This document shows positions 1-8,270 of a stretch of DNA of 24,818 bases, in pieces. The first letter of the stretch is position 1. Each line of letters starts with the position of its first letter. The DNA lies in the NCBI GenBank assembly GCA_023415275.1, contig JAEZLJ010000002.1:1-24818 (forward strand), in the 5' to 3' direction. This stretch comes from Bacteroidota bacterium. GTDB taxonomy: Bacteria > Bacteroidota > Bacteroidia > Chitinophagales > Chitinophagaceae. A program made the position numbers and the translations under genes. A model generated the notes under the pieces. That model saw only the letters and a program-made list of their open reading frames with translations. It was not told the DNA's origin and ran no database searches.

Positions 1-89
1 AGACCGCATATGAGCTGTGGCAATCTTACTCCTGATCAAGCACATCAATCCCAACTACCCCTTGTAAAAACCTGGAAAAAAAGAACTAT

Positions 90-160
90 TGTAAACCCAA
101 ATCTGTATCTATGTATCCTGCTGTAAAGCCACAACCGTATCTAAACCCCAAACTGTAAAG
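90..160. repeat. Short direct repeat with 32-bp period
   Basis: Two 22-nt copies at 90-111 and 122-143 match at 18 of 22 positions. Both begin TGTAAA and end GTATCTA. A third TGTAAA begins at 154, so the starts lie exactly 32 bp apart. Another TGTAAA at 63 is off this period. No gene overlaps. The function is unknown; it looks like a decayed tandem duplication. Confidence 0.5.
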
Positions 161-194
161 TTTTTTCAGTACAAGACAATCGATGCAAAGGAGG

Positions 195-249
195 AGATAT
201 TCCACAGATATTCCATAGATGTCCCATAGATATTCCATAGATATTCCAA
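195..249. repeat. Tandem repeat, five 11-bp units
   Basis: Five consecutive 11-nt units of the form AGATATTCCAT start at 195, 206, 217, 228 and 239. Units 1 and 5 differ only in the last base and unit 3 differs at two positions. More degenerate ATCC-containing units appear to continue to about 310. The 11-bp length is not a multiple of three and no credible ORF reads through it, so this is a non-coding microsatellite-like array. Confidence 0.85.
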
Positions 250-594
250 CGATATAAGGGTTGGGATATCCTTGGTTTATCCCCGGAACATCCCTGGAAT
301 ACCTATCCTATAACCCGGTGGTTCATACAGGGCTTTTATGGTGACGATTGCGAAATTCCTGGTGAATTATTGGCATAAAGAGCATATGTATAAGCTGTTG
401 TCATTAAACCCACTCCCGTGGAAAAGGAAGCATTTGAAGCCACCGGTTAATAGGCTATTGGGGAAAATCAATGAATGCATGCAATTAAAATGGGGAAGGT
501 GTTGTTTAAATTCAACAATAATGAGCTAAATCTTGTAGAAATGGATTGGTTTTTAAACTTAAAATGAATTGGTATATAGTTTGTACAGTAACCA

Positions 595-663
595 ACAGAA
601 GTAATTGTTTCACCCTTAACCATTTTTTTACAGAAGTAATTATTTCACCCTTAACCATTTTTT
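595..663. repeat. Tandem duplication of a 34/35-bp unit
   Basis: Copies at 595-629 and 630-663 abut each other. Apart from one base in the middle (GTAATTG versus GTAATTA) and one T in the terminal T-run, they are identical. Each starts ACAGAAGTAATT and ends with a run of six or seven T. The near identity suggests a recent duplication. It lies just upstream of a cluster of hairpins. Confidence 0.85.
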
Positions 664-731
664 ACGATTGACTGACGCTTTAGCGTCTTTTCATAAATGA
701 CCTCTTAGGTGGAAGAGGATGGTGGCTTGTA

Positions 732-765
732 AAAGGGGCCTTGGTTCGGGGCCCCTTTCTTTTTT
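732..765 (+). terminator. Strong rho-independent terminator
   Basis: A perfect 9-bp stem, AAAGGGGCC (732-740) with GGCCCCTTT (750-758), encloses a 9-nt loop and is followed by CTTTTTT. No protein gene precedes it on the plus strand within the window. Two smaller hairpins lie directly upstream: GACGC/GCGTC at 674-687 and CCTCTT/AAGAGG at 701-718. It may therefore end a short non-coding transcript, or act as an attenuator before the flavin reductase gene at 898. Confidence 0.75.
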
Positions 766-897
766 ACCGCATTGAGCGATTTTTTTATTTTATCCCATTC
801 CTGTTCCTGTCAATTAGCTTCAAAACATTCCCCTTTTCCCTGTTTTGGCCCTCTTAACCCTTTCCTTTCTCGCCTGCTTTCAGGACATTTGCCCGGT

Positions 898-1773
898 ATG
901 ATCATTAACCTGGAAGAACTAAAGTCCTCAGAGAAGCAATATTACCTGCAGCATGTGATAGGTCCCCGCCCCATTTGCTTTGCCTCCACCATAGATAAAC
1001 AAGGGAATGTGAACCTGAGCCCATTTAGCTTTTTTAATATGTTCTCCTCCAATCCTCCCATTGTCATCTTTTCGCCGGCCAGGCGGGTGAGGGACAATAC
1101 CACCAAGCATACCTTGCAAAATGTGCTGGAAGTGCCAGAGGTAGTGATCAACATTGTGACCTATGACATGGTGCAGCAAACATCCCTGGCCAGCTGCGAA
1201 TACCCTAAAGGAACAGACGAATTTGTGAAGGCAGGATTTACCAAACAACCCGCTACCCTGGTGAAACCCCCTATGGTTAAGGAAAGCAAGGTGAAGCTGG
1301 AATGCAGGGTGCTGGAGGTAAAACCACTGGGCCAGGAAGGCGGGGCAGGCAACCTGGTGATCTGTGAAGTATTGGTGATGCACCTCGATGACAGCCTTTT
1401 AACAGCAGATAAGAAAATTGACCAAAGAAACCTGGAACTAGTGGCCCGCCTGGGTGGTGATTGGTATTGTCACGTATCAAAGGAAAACCTGTTTATAGTT
1501 CCCAAACCTAATGTGCTATTGGGGATAGGTATGGACGCCTTGCCCGAAAGCATCCGGAACAGCCAGATCCTTACCGGCAACCACCTGGGCCAATTGGCTA
1601 ACGTGAATGAGATGCCGGTTATAGAACCTTCGTTTGATGATGAACACCTGAAAAACATCGTACAATATTTTTCCATGAACCCGGAAGAAATGGAGAAAGA
1701 AACACACCGCTATGCCGCCCGCCTGCTGGATGAAGGTAAAGTGTACGAAGCCTGGCAGGTGCTATTATTGTGA
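898..1773 (+). CDS. Flavin reductase family protein (FMN-binding split-barrel)
   Basis: The 291-residue product starts at the ATG at 898 (MIINLEELK). The open frame extends further upstream to a TTG at 772, but that stretch is low-complexity and lacks family features. Residues 15-35 (HVIGPRPICFASTIDKQGN) and the following NLSPFSFFNMFSSNPP segment are typical of flavin reductase-like FMN-binding proteins, in which this loop contacts the flavin phosphate. The later GNLVICEVL and GGDWYCHV segments also fit. Members of the family reduce or bind FMN using NAD(P)H or serve as oxygenase partners; the substrate cannot be told here. The C-terminal ~90 residues are helical and charged, beyond the core barrel. 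The gene stands alone and is probably cytoplasmic. The family assignment is firm and the precise reaction is not. Confidence 0.88.
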   Translation: MIINLEELKSSEKQYYLQHVIGPRPICFASTIDKQGNVNLSPFSFFNMFSSNPPIVIFSPARRVRDNTTKHTLQNVLEVPEVVINIVTYDMVQQTSLASCEYPKGTDEFVKAGFTKQPATLVKPPMVKESKVKLECRVLEVKPLGQEGGAGNLVICEVLVMHLDDSLLTADKKIDQRNLELVARLGGDWYCHVSKENLFIVPKPNVLLGIGMDALPESIRNSQILTGNHLGQLANVNEMPVIEPSFDDEHLKNIVQYFSMNPEEMEKETHRYAARLLDEGKVYEAWQVLLL

Positions 1774-1806
1774 ACCCTCCACTTATCGACCCAGTAGAAA
1801 TATTAG

Positions 1807-1837
1807 TTTGAAATATTCCCCTTTGTTTGTAACTTTT
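1807..1837 (+). promoter_or_regulatory. Possible Bacteroidota-type promoter
   Basis: TTTG at 1807-1810 is followed after 19 nt by TAACTTTT at 1830-1837, matching the TTTG/TAnnTTTG consensus of Bacteroidota sigma-ABfr promoters at all but one position. It would read toward the lipoprotein gene at 2139 with a long leader of about 300 nt, which lowers confidence. The rest of 1774-2138 shows nothing else recognisable. Confidence 0.35.
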
Positions 1838-2138
1838 ATAAACAAACCAAAACATTAATTTTCCGGGAGCAGTGTAAACTCTTTACAAGTAGTTACACAC
1901 ACGATACAACAATAATTTTCCATATTCTATTGCCTGATAATTTCCAGATGGAAACAGGTGCTGTTATTGAATGCAGAAAGGACACGAAAGACCGACAATA
2001 TCTACATGGATGACCCTCTTTTATAGTCCAACATTTTTGTAATTAAGCCAGCTAAGTATTTCTTCCTGCATTCCATCCCTTTGAATCTTTCTAACCGTGT
2101 CTTATTGTGAATACATCATTGTATTTAAAACTCCATAT

Positions 2139-3788
2139 ATGGCACAACTACCAAAACTCACCTCATTGCTTATTGCATTGATTCTGCTGTTTACCTGTGC
2201 AGGCTGTCATAACTACTACAAGGTTACGACCAGTAAAAAAGATCCGAATGTGATCGACTCACTTAATAATGTGAACAGGGATTTTATTCTTCGCAATGGT
2301 AACAAGGCTTACTATATGAAGATACAATCCATGAGTGATGACCAAAAAACGGTGCAGGTTACGCTGGATTCTCTTTCCTGGATTCACAGGCTGTATTATT
2401 ATAATGGCCCTAAAAACAATTTGAAATATAAAATAACAAACCCTACGCAAAAGATAGTGCTGAACGAGGTTCATTTTTACATTCCTTACGACAGCTCCAT
2501 AAAAGTGCCTTCGAGCTATACCCTTTCACTGGATAAAGTGCAGAAAATTGAAGTGATAGAAAAAGATAAACCGCGAACCACGAGCAGTTACATTCTTGGA
2601 GCTATCGGTTATACATTGGGTGCCATGGCGGTAGCGGCTATCATCATCGCAGCCACAAAAAGTTCCTGCCCCTTTGTGAGTGCCGATGACGGCAACAGCT
2701 TTTCAATACAGGGAGAAATATATGGTGGTGCTATCTATCCCCAACTGGCCAAACACGACTATCTTCCATTAAAGCTAGCCCCTACCGCTGATGGAGCCTA
2801 CCACATCAAGATCAGCAATGAACTCAAGGAAATCCAATATACCGACCTGGCAGAACTATGGGTGATAGAACACCAACCTAAAACAAAAGTACTGGCAGGC
2901 ACCAATGGAGAATTATATAGTATTTCTGACCCACAGGCCCCCATAGAAGCCAGTTTACGTTATCACAACGATGCATTGAAGAATATAGCTGAAGCCAATG
3001 ATCTGCATATGCAGTATTTTGATGATTCGGCTTCAAAGAATGGTACGAATGATTTGATGGTTACGTTCCACAAACCCGAACAGGCCAAACAGGCCAAACT
3101 GTTACTAACCCTGAAGAATTCTTACTTTCTTGATTACCTCTATGGTGAATTGGCCAAGGGCTTTGGTAAGTATTATGCCAGTTACATTAAAAAGCAGCAT
3201 AAAAAGACAGCAGCCGAATTATTGAAGTGGGTGAGCGAGCAAAAGATACCACTGGAGATATCCATAAAAACAGCTGAAGGTTGGAAAAAGGTCCAGGAGC
3301 TTAATACCATTGGACCATTGGCTACCCGGGAAGTGGTGATACCAATTGATCTATCAGGTATCACTTCAAAAGAATTGCAGTTGCGGTTAAGCAGCGGCTT
3401 TATGTTTTGGGAAATAGATGCCATGGCTATCGATTACAGCAGCAATACTGATTTCGCAGTAGAAAAGTTATCCCTGGCACAGGCAACAGATGAAAAAGGA
3501 AAAGATATCAGGAGTTTGATAAACTCAGAGGACGGCCAATACCTGGCACAACCCGAAATTGGCAATGTAGCCACGCTGGAATATAAAGCAGGCAAAAAGA
3601 AAGAAGGAATGGCATACTCTTATGTCTTTCATACCAAAGGTTACTACCAGCACATTCGCAATTTTACCGGCAAAGCAGACATTAAATTCCTGAAGCAGTT
3701 CACCAAGCCCAATGCATTCCCATTATATGGAATAGAAAGTTATAAGCAAAAGCTGCGGACCAACCCATTGCTTATTGCTTCTAAATAA
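2139..3788 (+). CDS. Membrane-linked lipoprotein, function unknown
   Basis: The product has 549 residues from the ATG at 2139. A GTG at 2097 would add 14 residues in front of a good signal peptide and is rejected. The signal peptide runs to a lipobox-like FTCAGC with the lipidation Cys at residue 23; Cys at -3 is atypical. A second hydrophobic segment at 150-173 (YILGAIGYTLGAMAVAAI) leads straight into CPFVSADDG (177-185) and GEIYGGAIYPQLAKHDYLPL (192-211). From memory, a similar Cys-Pro-aromatic plus Gly-rich pattern occurs in large uncharacterised Bacteroidota proteins. The remainder is mixed alpha/beta, with no enzyme motif seen. The radical SAM gene follows 20 bp later in the same direction, suggesting one operon. 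The role is unknown. Confidence 0.85.
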   Translation: MAQLPKLTSLLIALILLFTCAGCHNYYKVTTSKKDPNVIDSLNNVNRDFILRNGNKAYYMKIQSMSDDQKTVQVTLDSLSWIHRLYYYNGPKNNLKYKITNPTQKIVLNEVHFYIPYDSSIKVPSSYTLSLDKVQKIEVIEKDKPRTTSSYILGAIGYTLGAMAVAAIIIAATKSSCPFVSADDGNSFSIQGEIYGGAIYPQLAKHDYLPLKLAPTADGAYHIKISNELKEIQYTDLAELWVIEHQPKTKVLAGTNGELYSISDPQAPIEASLRYHNDALKNIAEANDLHMQYFDDSASKNGTNDLMVTFHKPEQAKQAKLLLTLKNSYFLDYLYGELAKGFGKYYASYIKKQHKKTAAELLKWVSEQKIPLEISIKTAEGWKKVQELNTIGPLATREVVIPIDLSGITSKELQLRLSSGFMFWEIDAMAIDYSSNTDFAVEKLSLAQATDEKGKDIRSLINSEDGQYLAQPEIGNVATLEYKAGKKKEGMAYSYVFHTKGYYQHIRNFTGKADIKFLKQFTKPNAFPLYGIESYKQKLRTNPLLIASK

Positions 3789-3808
3789 TTACGCTTAAAC
3801 ATACAGAT

Positions 3809-5020
3809 ATGCAAACTATAACCCTGAAAGATTATTTATACCAGGAAGAAAATATGATGGAAACAGTTAGCAGACCTTCAAGGCAGGTCACTGGCCTGTA
3901 CAGGATGCTTACCTGGTGGATGATCAAGCTGAGAATATTTTACTTCACCTGCATCATCCTGCGTAACCCCCGAAAGATCCTGGATGTTTATAAAAGAATG
4001 CTTTCGCTGCGCAGTAATGTATGGGGCGGCGATCTCAAAAAGCTATACCGTGTGGGCAACAAATTTTATTTTAACCAATACACGCCGGGATGGCCTTCTA
4101 AGGCCTACGATGCGCTCATCAAAAGTGAGTTGCGGAGACAGGCCTCTCCACTGGATACAAAAGAGCGACTGTCCTTTGTGTTCCTGGCTATTACCCGTAA
4201 GTGTCCTATGCGTTGTGAACATTGCTTTGAATGGGACAATCTCAATCAGCGCGAATCTTTTACACTAGATGACTTGTATAAAGTGGTAGATCTCTATCAG
4301 AAGGAAGGGGTGTTGCAGATACATTTCAGTGGTGGTGAACCCATGGTGCGTTATAAAGACCTGGTGCAACTGGTGCGCTATACGGCCAGGAAAACAGAGT
4401 GCTGGGTACTGAGTTCGGGGTTCAATGTTACATCCCAAACCGCCCGCGAGCTAAAAGAAGCAGGTTGCAAAGGCATGGTGATCAGCATTGATCATTACCT
4501 GCCCAACAGGCATGACAGTTTCCGGGGCAGGAAAGATGCCTTCGTGCAGGCAGTGCAGGCAATAAGGTATGCACAAGAAGCAGGATTGGTCACTTCCGTT
4601 AGTGTATGTGCCACCAAAGAATTTCTTTATGGCAATCACCTTATGCCTTATATGGAATTTGCCAGGGAACTGGGTGTTCAGTTTGTGCAGGTGCTTGAGC
4701 CACGTCAGGTAGGCCATTATGCAGGCAAAGATGTGCACCTGGATGAAACACATATTGAGCTGCTGGAAAAGACCTTTACCACTATCAACCATCATCCATC
4801 GTTTAGCTCCTATCCTACCATGTTGTACCATGGATATCACCAGCGCAGGGTAGGCTGCTTTTCCGGCAGCCGCAGTGTATATGTGGATTCAGCGGGTGAT
4901 GTGCATGCCTGCCCTTTCTGTCATACCAAATCGTATAACATCATTGACCTGGTGCGAGGCGAGGCACAAGGTTTACCACAGAAAGAAAATGCATGTCCGC
5001 GGTTTGGAAAGATTGCCTGA
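3809..5020 (+). CDS. Radical SAM protein with SPASM-like C-terminus
   Basis: The product has 403 residues. The radical SAM cluster motif CPMRCEHC places Cys at 132, 136 and 139 for the [4Fe-4S] centre that cleaves S-adenosylmethionine. FSGGEP (173-178) is the usual SAM-binding GGE element, and a TIM-barrel-like region follows to about 320. Near the end, Cys350, Cys368, Cys371 and Cys396 (GCFSG, ACPFCH, ACPRF) look like ligands of a SPASM or twitch auxiliary cluster. Such proteins often modify peptides or small molecules. The N-terminal ~115 residues lie before the core, with a hydrophobic stretch at 34-52 that may associate with the membrane. The substrate is unknown and no precursor peptide is evident. 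In-frame ATGs at 3854 and 3857 are alternative starts. Linked to the preceding lipoprotein by a 20-bp gap. Confidence 0.9.
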   Translation: MQTITLKDYLYQEENMMETVSRPSRQVTGLYRMLTWWMIKLRIFYFTCIILRNPRKILDVYKRMLSLRSNVWGGDLKKLYRVGNKFYFNQYTPGWPSKAYDALIKSELRRQASPLDTKERLSFVFLAITRKCPMRCEHCFEWDNLNQRESFTLDDLYKVVDLYQKEGVLQIHFSGGEPMVRYKDLVQLVRYTARKTECWVLSSGFNVTSQTARELKEAGCKGMVISIDHYLPNRHDSFRGRKDAFVQAVQAIRYAQEAGLVTSVSVCATKEFLYGNHLMPYMEFARELGVQFVQVLEPRQVGHYAGKDVHLDETHIELLEKTFTTINHHPSFSSYPTMLYHGYHQRRVGCFSGSRSVYVDSAGDVHACPFCHTKSYNIIDLVRGEAQGLPQKENACPRFGKIA

Positions 5021-5055
5021 GAGCGGGCAGCAGGATGGAAAGAGAGTGGAATACC

Positions 5056-5087
5056 GAATGTGGAACAAGGAATTTCGAATGATGAAG
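5056..5087 (+). repeat. Dispersed intergenic repeat, copy 1 (diverged)
   Basis: This 32-nt stretch matches 27 of 32 positions of the repeat at 24726-24757, both containing GAACAAGGAAT and TCGAAT. It lies in the 251-bp space between the radical SAM gene and the DUF4197 gene. A second copy, inverted, is at 12235-12274. Confidence 0.65.
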
Positions 5088-5221
5088 GTTTGGTTAGATC
5101 GGGTGTATTGATTGCGGAGTTTTCTTAGATGTATGGATTGATAAATTTTCAACTATTTATTTTGAATGGAGAGAACGAGCACCAGGATTGATAGGAATAA
5201 GCGGTTGCAATACGCAAAGAA

Positions 5222-5248
5222 ATAATAAAGGGAGGCAATGCCTCCCTT
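5222..5248 (-). terminator. Rho-independent terminator of the DUF4197 gene
   Basis: On the minus strand AAGGGAGGC pairs perfectly with GCCTCCCTT (5228-5236 with 5240-5248) around a 3-nt loop, followed by a TTTATTATT tail. It begins 23 bp after the stop codon of the minus-strand gene at 5272. A plus-strand role for the radical SAM gene is possible because the stem is symmetric, but the T-rich tail is on the minus side. Confidence 0.8.
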
Positions 5249-5271
5249 CAGTTGTATTCATTGAATACCCT

Positions 5272-5976
5272 TTAACTACGGGCTGCCCAGCCAAATACTT
5301 TTTTCAATATATCGGTGGTCCTTGCTACAGGATTGGCTCTAATATTAGCCTCCTCCTGTGCCACCTGGTCAAACAGGGCGCTTACTGCCTTATCTACAAC
5401 ATAAGATGGAAGGTCCGGGTTCAGCTTGTTAAGAGTAGTAGGGAATTTGTTGTAGGTGTTGATCATGTCGCCATAATATTTTGTGGCACTGAATTTATCG
5501 AGCGAGGACTTCACCACAGGTGTGAAGGCTGCTACCAGTTTACTAGTGGTCTTATCCTTAAAGTATTGCGTGGCTGCATCTTTAGGGCCTTTGATGATAT
5601 TGATAGCATCTGCAATGGTCATCTCCTTAATGGCATCAAGGAAAATGGGCCTTGCATAACCAACAGCATCTTCAGCAGAACGGTTGATCTGGAGGATGGC
5701 TTTATCTACAAGAGAACCCATACCAATCTGACGTAAGGTATTTTCTATTTTCACGGCTTCCTGCGGCAAAAAGAGCTTATAGGCCTGGTTGCCAAAAAAA
5801 CCATCTTCTTTATTCAACAGGCTGATACCACGGCCTACGCCCTGGTCCAGCGCTTCACGTATTCCCTGGGCTGCTTCAGCCTGGGTAATGTTGGTGGACA
5901 TGGGAAGGTTATTCAGTGTTTCACAGGATAGAAGCCCCAGTGCAAGGCAAAAGGCAATAAGATAGCGTTTCAACAT
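5272..5976 (-). CDS. DUF4197 domain-containing lipoprotein
   Basis: The product has 234 residues. A signal peptide ends in LGLLSC with the lipidation Cys at residue 18, so the protein is probably membrane-anchored on the periplasmic side. The rest matches DUF4197 in pattern and length: ITQAEAAQGIREALDQGVGR at 31-50, KEDGFFGNQAYKLFLP just after, then NRSAEDAVGYARPIFLDAIK, followed by helical segments ending near KKVFGWAARS. The function of DUF4197 proteins is not established. The gene has its own terminator downstream and a good -7 element upstream, so it appears to be monocistronic. The plus-strand ORF across it is an antisense shadow. Confidence 0.93.
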   Translation of the reverse strand: MLKRYLIAFCLALGLLSCETLNNLPMSTNITQAEAAQGIREALDQGVGRGISLLNKEDGFFGNQAYKLFLPQEAVKIENTLRQIGMGSLVDKAILQINRSAEDAVGYARPIFLDAIKEMTIADAINIIKGPKDAATQYFKDKTTSKLVAAFTPVVKSSLDKFSATKYYGDMINTYNKFPTTLNKLNPDLPSYVVDKAVSALFDQVAQEEANIRANPVARTTDILKKVFGWAARS

Positions 5977-5998
5977 AAAATGATTTATTGGATGGATT

Positions 5999-6006
5999 CA
6001 AATTTA
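5999..6006 (-). promoter_or_regulatory. -7 promoter element of the DUF4197 gene
   Basis: On the minus strand this reads TAAATTTG, a perfect TAnnTTTG. It sits 22 nt before the ATG at 5976, implying a short leader. No clear TTTG -33 element is present at the expected distance. Confidence 0.55.
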
Positions 6007-6035
6007 CTGCCAGAATTTGGTAATGATGGTAAAGC

Positions 6036-7037
6036 TTAGGCCTTCAGGCTTTGCTTGCGGTTGGCCACCTTCTGACGAAGGTATTTAAAAAACCGGGTAC
6101 GCTCCCTTTCACTAACGGTGCTAATCAGGGTAGATTTCTTCAGCAGGTTTTGTATATAGCTATACATATTATCACAGAATGCCACATCCCTGGTAATAAG
6201 TACGTTGATCACATTATGAACCAGGAAAGCTGTTTTGGTACCATTTAAAATGGCCAGTAAAGAGTTCTCAAGAATTACAATCTCGTTGAAGTACATCTCA
6301 TATTTACCAAGTAGCTGTTCCTGGTTGCCATCCAGTGCAAATTTATATCCATTGGTTGCCTGCCGCTCCAGGTGATCTATCAACTTACCCAAGGCTTCAT
6401 ACACCTGGTAAATCTCTTCTTCGCTGGTAAAGACATTGGTATCATGATAATATTCTACCTGGCGAATGGTACTGTTGATGGTCTCTATATTCCACACCTC
6501 GATGGTGTGTAAATTATTGTAGCATTCCAAAGCCTTTACTCCTATCTCGAAAAAGTCGTCGGGGAAATCATTGACCCTGAATTTTTTGGTGGCAAAGTCC
6601 GGGTGATGCAGGATGTTGCGCATCCAGAAATAATGTTTGAAAGCAGCCAGCTCGCGGGAGTGGAAGTGATGAAATAAAGGAATGTCTTTAGCCAGGTATA
6701 TCAGTTGCCGCTCAGTAAATCCATTCATATACTTTACCTGCTGGTAGATATTGGTCAGGTATTCCTTGTAGTTGAAAGATTCGGACTTAACAAAATTACC
6801 AGTAAAGACATAGGAGTTGGCCAGGGGATTCATCAGCGCATCCATAGAGAATCCATAGCGCTGGCACAAAAGATATCCTTCTTCAAGACTCAAGACTTTT
6901 TCTCCCCTGATCCTTCGATAAGCGCTGTCGGTGCTGACATTTAATGCTGTAGCCATCTCGTCTACCAGGGACACCTGTGCTGGCAGGCGGCTCCTGATCT
7001 CATTGAACAGTCGTTCCTGGATATGAAGGATGCTCAT
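6036..7037 (-). CDS. HTH transcriptional regulator-like protein, downstream paralogue
   Basis: The product has 333 residues. The N-terminal ~70 residues form a Cro/BetR-like helix-turn-helix: VSLVDEMATALNVSTDSAYR around 22-41, then RRIRGEKVLSLEEGYLLCQR. The remaining ~260 residues are mostly helical with many aromatic residues and match no sensor domain known to me. The C-terminus is very basic (RQKVANRKQSLKA). Its start codon overlaps the stop of the upstream paralogue by the ATGA tetranucleotide at 7034-7037, so translation is probably coupled. The two proteins align from residue 1 through the HTH and in later segments such as IEVWN..CINST. DNA binding is predicted and the target genes are unknown. 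Confidence 0.82.
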   Translation of the reverse strand: MSILHIQERLFNEIRSRLPAQVSLVDEMATALNVSTDSAYRRIRGEKVLSLEEGYLLCQRYGFSMDALMNPLANSYVFTGNFVKSESFNYKEYLTNIYQQVKYMNGFTERQLIYLAKDIPLFHHFHSRELAAFKHYFWMRNILHHPDFATKKFRVNDFPDDFFEIGVKALECYNNLHTIEVWNIETINSTIRQVEYYHDTNVFTSEEEIYQVYEALGKLIDHLERQATNGYKFALDGNQEQLLGKYEMYFNEIVILENSLLAILNGTKTAFLVHNVINVLITRDVAFCDNMYSYIQNLLKKSTLISTVSERERTRFFKYLRQKVANRKQSLKA

Positions 7038-8032
7038 TTCATTTGCATTTTATGGGAGTGAGGTATCCTGTTTAACAGGGAGTTGAAAAACAGGTGTCGT
7101 TGCTTTTCACTTACACCACTCAATATGGTGGAGGTGCGCAGCAACTGTTGTAACCTGGTATGGACCGAATCGCAAAGCTTTTCATTCTGCGTGTACATAT
7201 AATTTAATCCTTCATAATTCAGGTACAATGTTTTGCGGCCATTAGTAATGGCCATAATAGTATTATCGGCAAGGCCCTGGCGGTTATAAAAAAACTGGAA
7301 GTTGTTCTTCTTCATTTGTGGGTTTTCGCCGGGCAGGAATTTGCAGCTTTTCTCACACTGCAACTGTAAATGTCCAAGCATTTCCCTTAAGGCAGCGTAG
7401 AGGATATCGGCATCCTGGCGGGTACGGAATAAACCAGCCTCTTTGTAATATTCTATTTGTGAAACTGTGCTATTGATGCATTCAAGGTTCCAAATTTCGA
7501 TAGAAGGGATGGAGTTATAAACAGACAATATTTCTTTACCCAGGGCTTCTATATCTGGCTTTAACAGGTCAAATGAAAACTGCAGTGGCAGGCTTTCTGA
7601 CCGCAAGGCCGATTTCATCCAGAAAAAATACTGGAAGGCAAATAAAGCCGGGTGCATAAAAAAATGAAATACCACTGTTTCCTTGCTCAGGTAAATGAGC
7701 TGTTTCTCTCCGGCACTGGCTACCATCTGTAGCCGGTGAAGCATTTCCTGCAGGTACATTTTAAAGCTTCCATTGGCATCCTCTACGCGTACTACCGAAA
7801 ATAAGACTGAATCATCTTTGGATTGTAATAGCTGGTCAATGGATATGCTATGCGTGTCGCAAAGCAGCTTTACTTCTTCCAGCACCAATGGAGTTTCTGC
7901 CCTGATGCGCCTGTAAGCACTGTCTGGGCTAAGGCACAACAGCTCTGATATATGTTCTGCCAACGAAACTCCAGGCAAAAGCTTCTCCCTGATCCTCTGA
8001 AACAGCAATCCCTGGATCGAACTGTTACCCAT
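7034..8032 (-). CDS. HTH transcriptional regulator-like protein, upstream paralogue
   Basis: The product has 332 residues from the ATG at 8032. A TTG at 8065 opens the frame earlier, but starting at 8032 (MGNSSIQGLLFQRIREKL) makes it align with its neighbour from the first residue and gives almost the same length. The HTH region is VSLAEHISELLCLSPDSAYR near 22-41, followed by RRIRAETPLVLEEVKLLC. The C-terminal part shares FFWMKSAL, IEIWNLECINSTVSQIEYY and a basic end with the partner. The pair look like a tandem duplication that has diverged considerably. Heterodimerisation is possible but is inference. Confidence 0.8.
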   Translation of the reverse strand: MGNSSIQGLLFQRIREKLLPGVSLAEHISELLCLSPDSAYRRIRAETPLVLEEVKLLCDTHSISIDQLLQSKDDSVLFSVVRVEDANGSFKMYLQEMLHRLQMVASAGEKQLIYLSKETVVFHFFMHPALFAFQYFFWMKSALRSESLPLQFSFDLLKPDIEALGKEILSVYNSIPSIEIWNLECINSTVSQIEYYKEAGLFRTRQDADILYAALREMLGHLQLQCEKSCKFLPGENPQMKKNNFQFFYNRQGLADNTIMAITNGRKTLYLNYEGLNYMYTQNEKLCDSVHTRLQQLLRTSTILSGVSEKQRHLFFNSLLNRIPHSHKMQMK

Positions 8033-8270
8033 AAACCTTGTTTTGGTAATAATTGATTGAACCAATCTCCTTTTAAGTTAGCATAAATCGGCCAACCTGC
8101 AATGAGTATTACCATGGTTTCTTTATCATTTACAAAATGGGATCCCAGGAAATTTAAAAACTGCCATTACTGCCAGTTGCAAAAAATGCCACCAACCCAT
8201 ATTCACAAGCATAATTCAATTAGAAACCGCCTCCCCGGAAGGGTAGCTTCATTAGCTAAAACTTACAGTT

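Noticed and set aside
338..529. A 63-codon plus-strand ORF
   Set aside because: It has no signal peptide, no recognisable motif and no supporting context, and lies in a repeat-rich gene-free region. An open frame of this length is expected by chance.
742..758. GGTTCGGGGCC as a tRNA T-arm
   Set aside because: No acceptor, D or anticodon arms can be assembled around it. The sequence is explained by the terminator hairpin.
772..897. N-terminal extension of the flavin reductase frame from a TTG
   Set aside because: It begins in the terminator tail at 759-765 and its translation is low-complexity. The ATG at 898 gives a family-typical start.
5188..5736. A 182-codon plus-strand ORF
   Set aside because: It runs antisense through the well-supported DUF4197 gene and contains its terminator; the sequence has unusual Cys and Gly content typical of a shadow frame.
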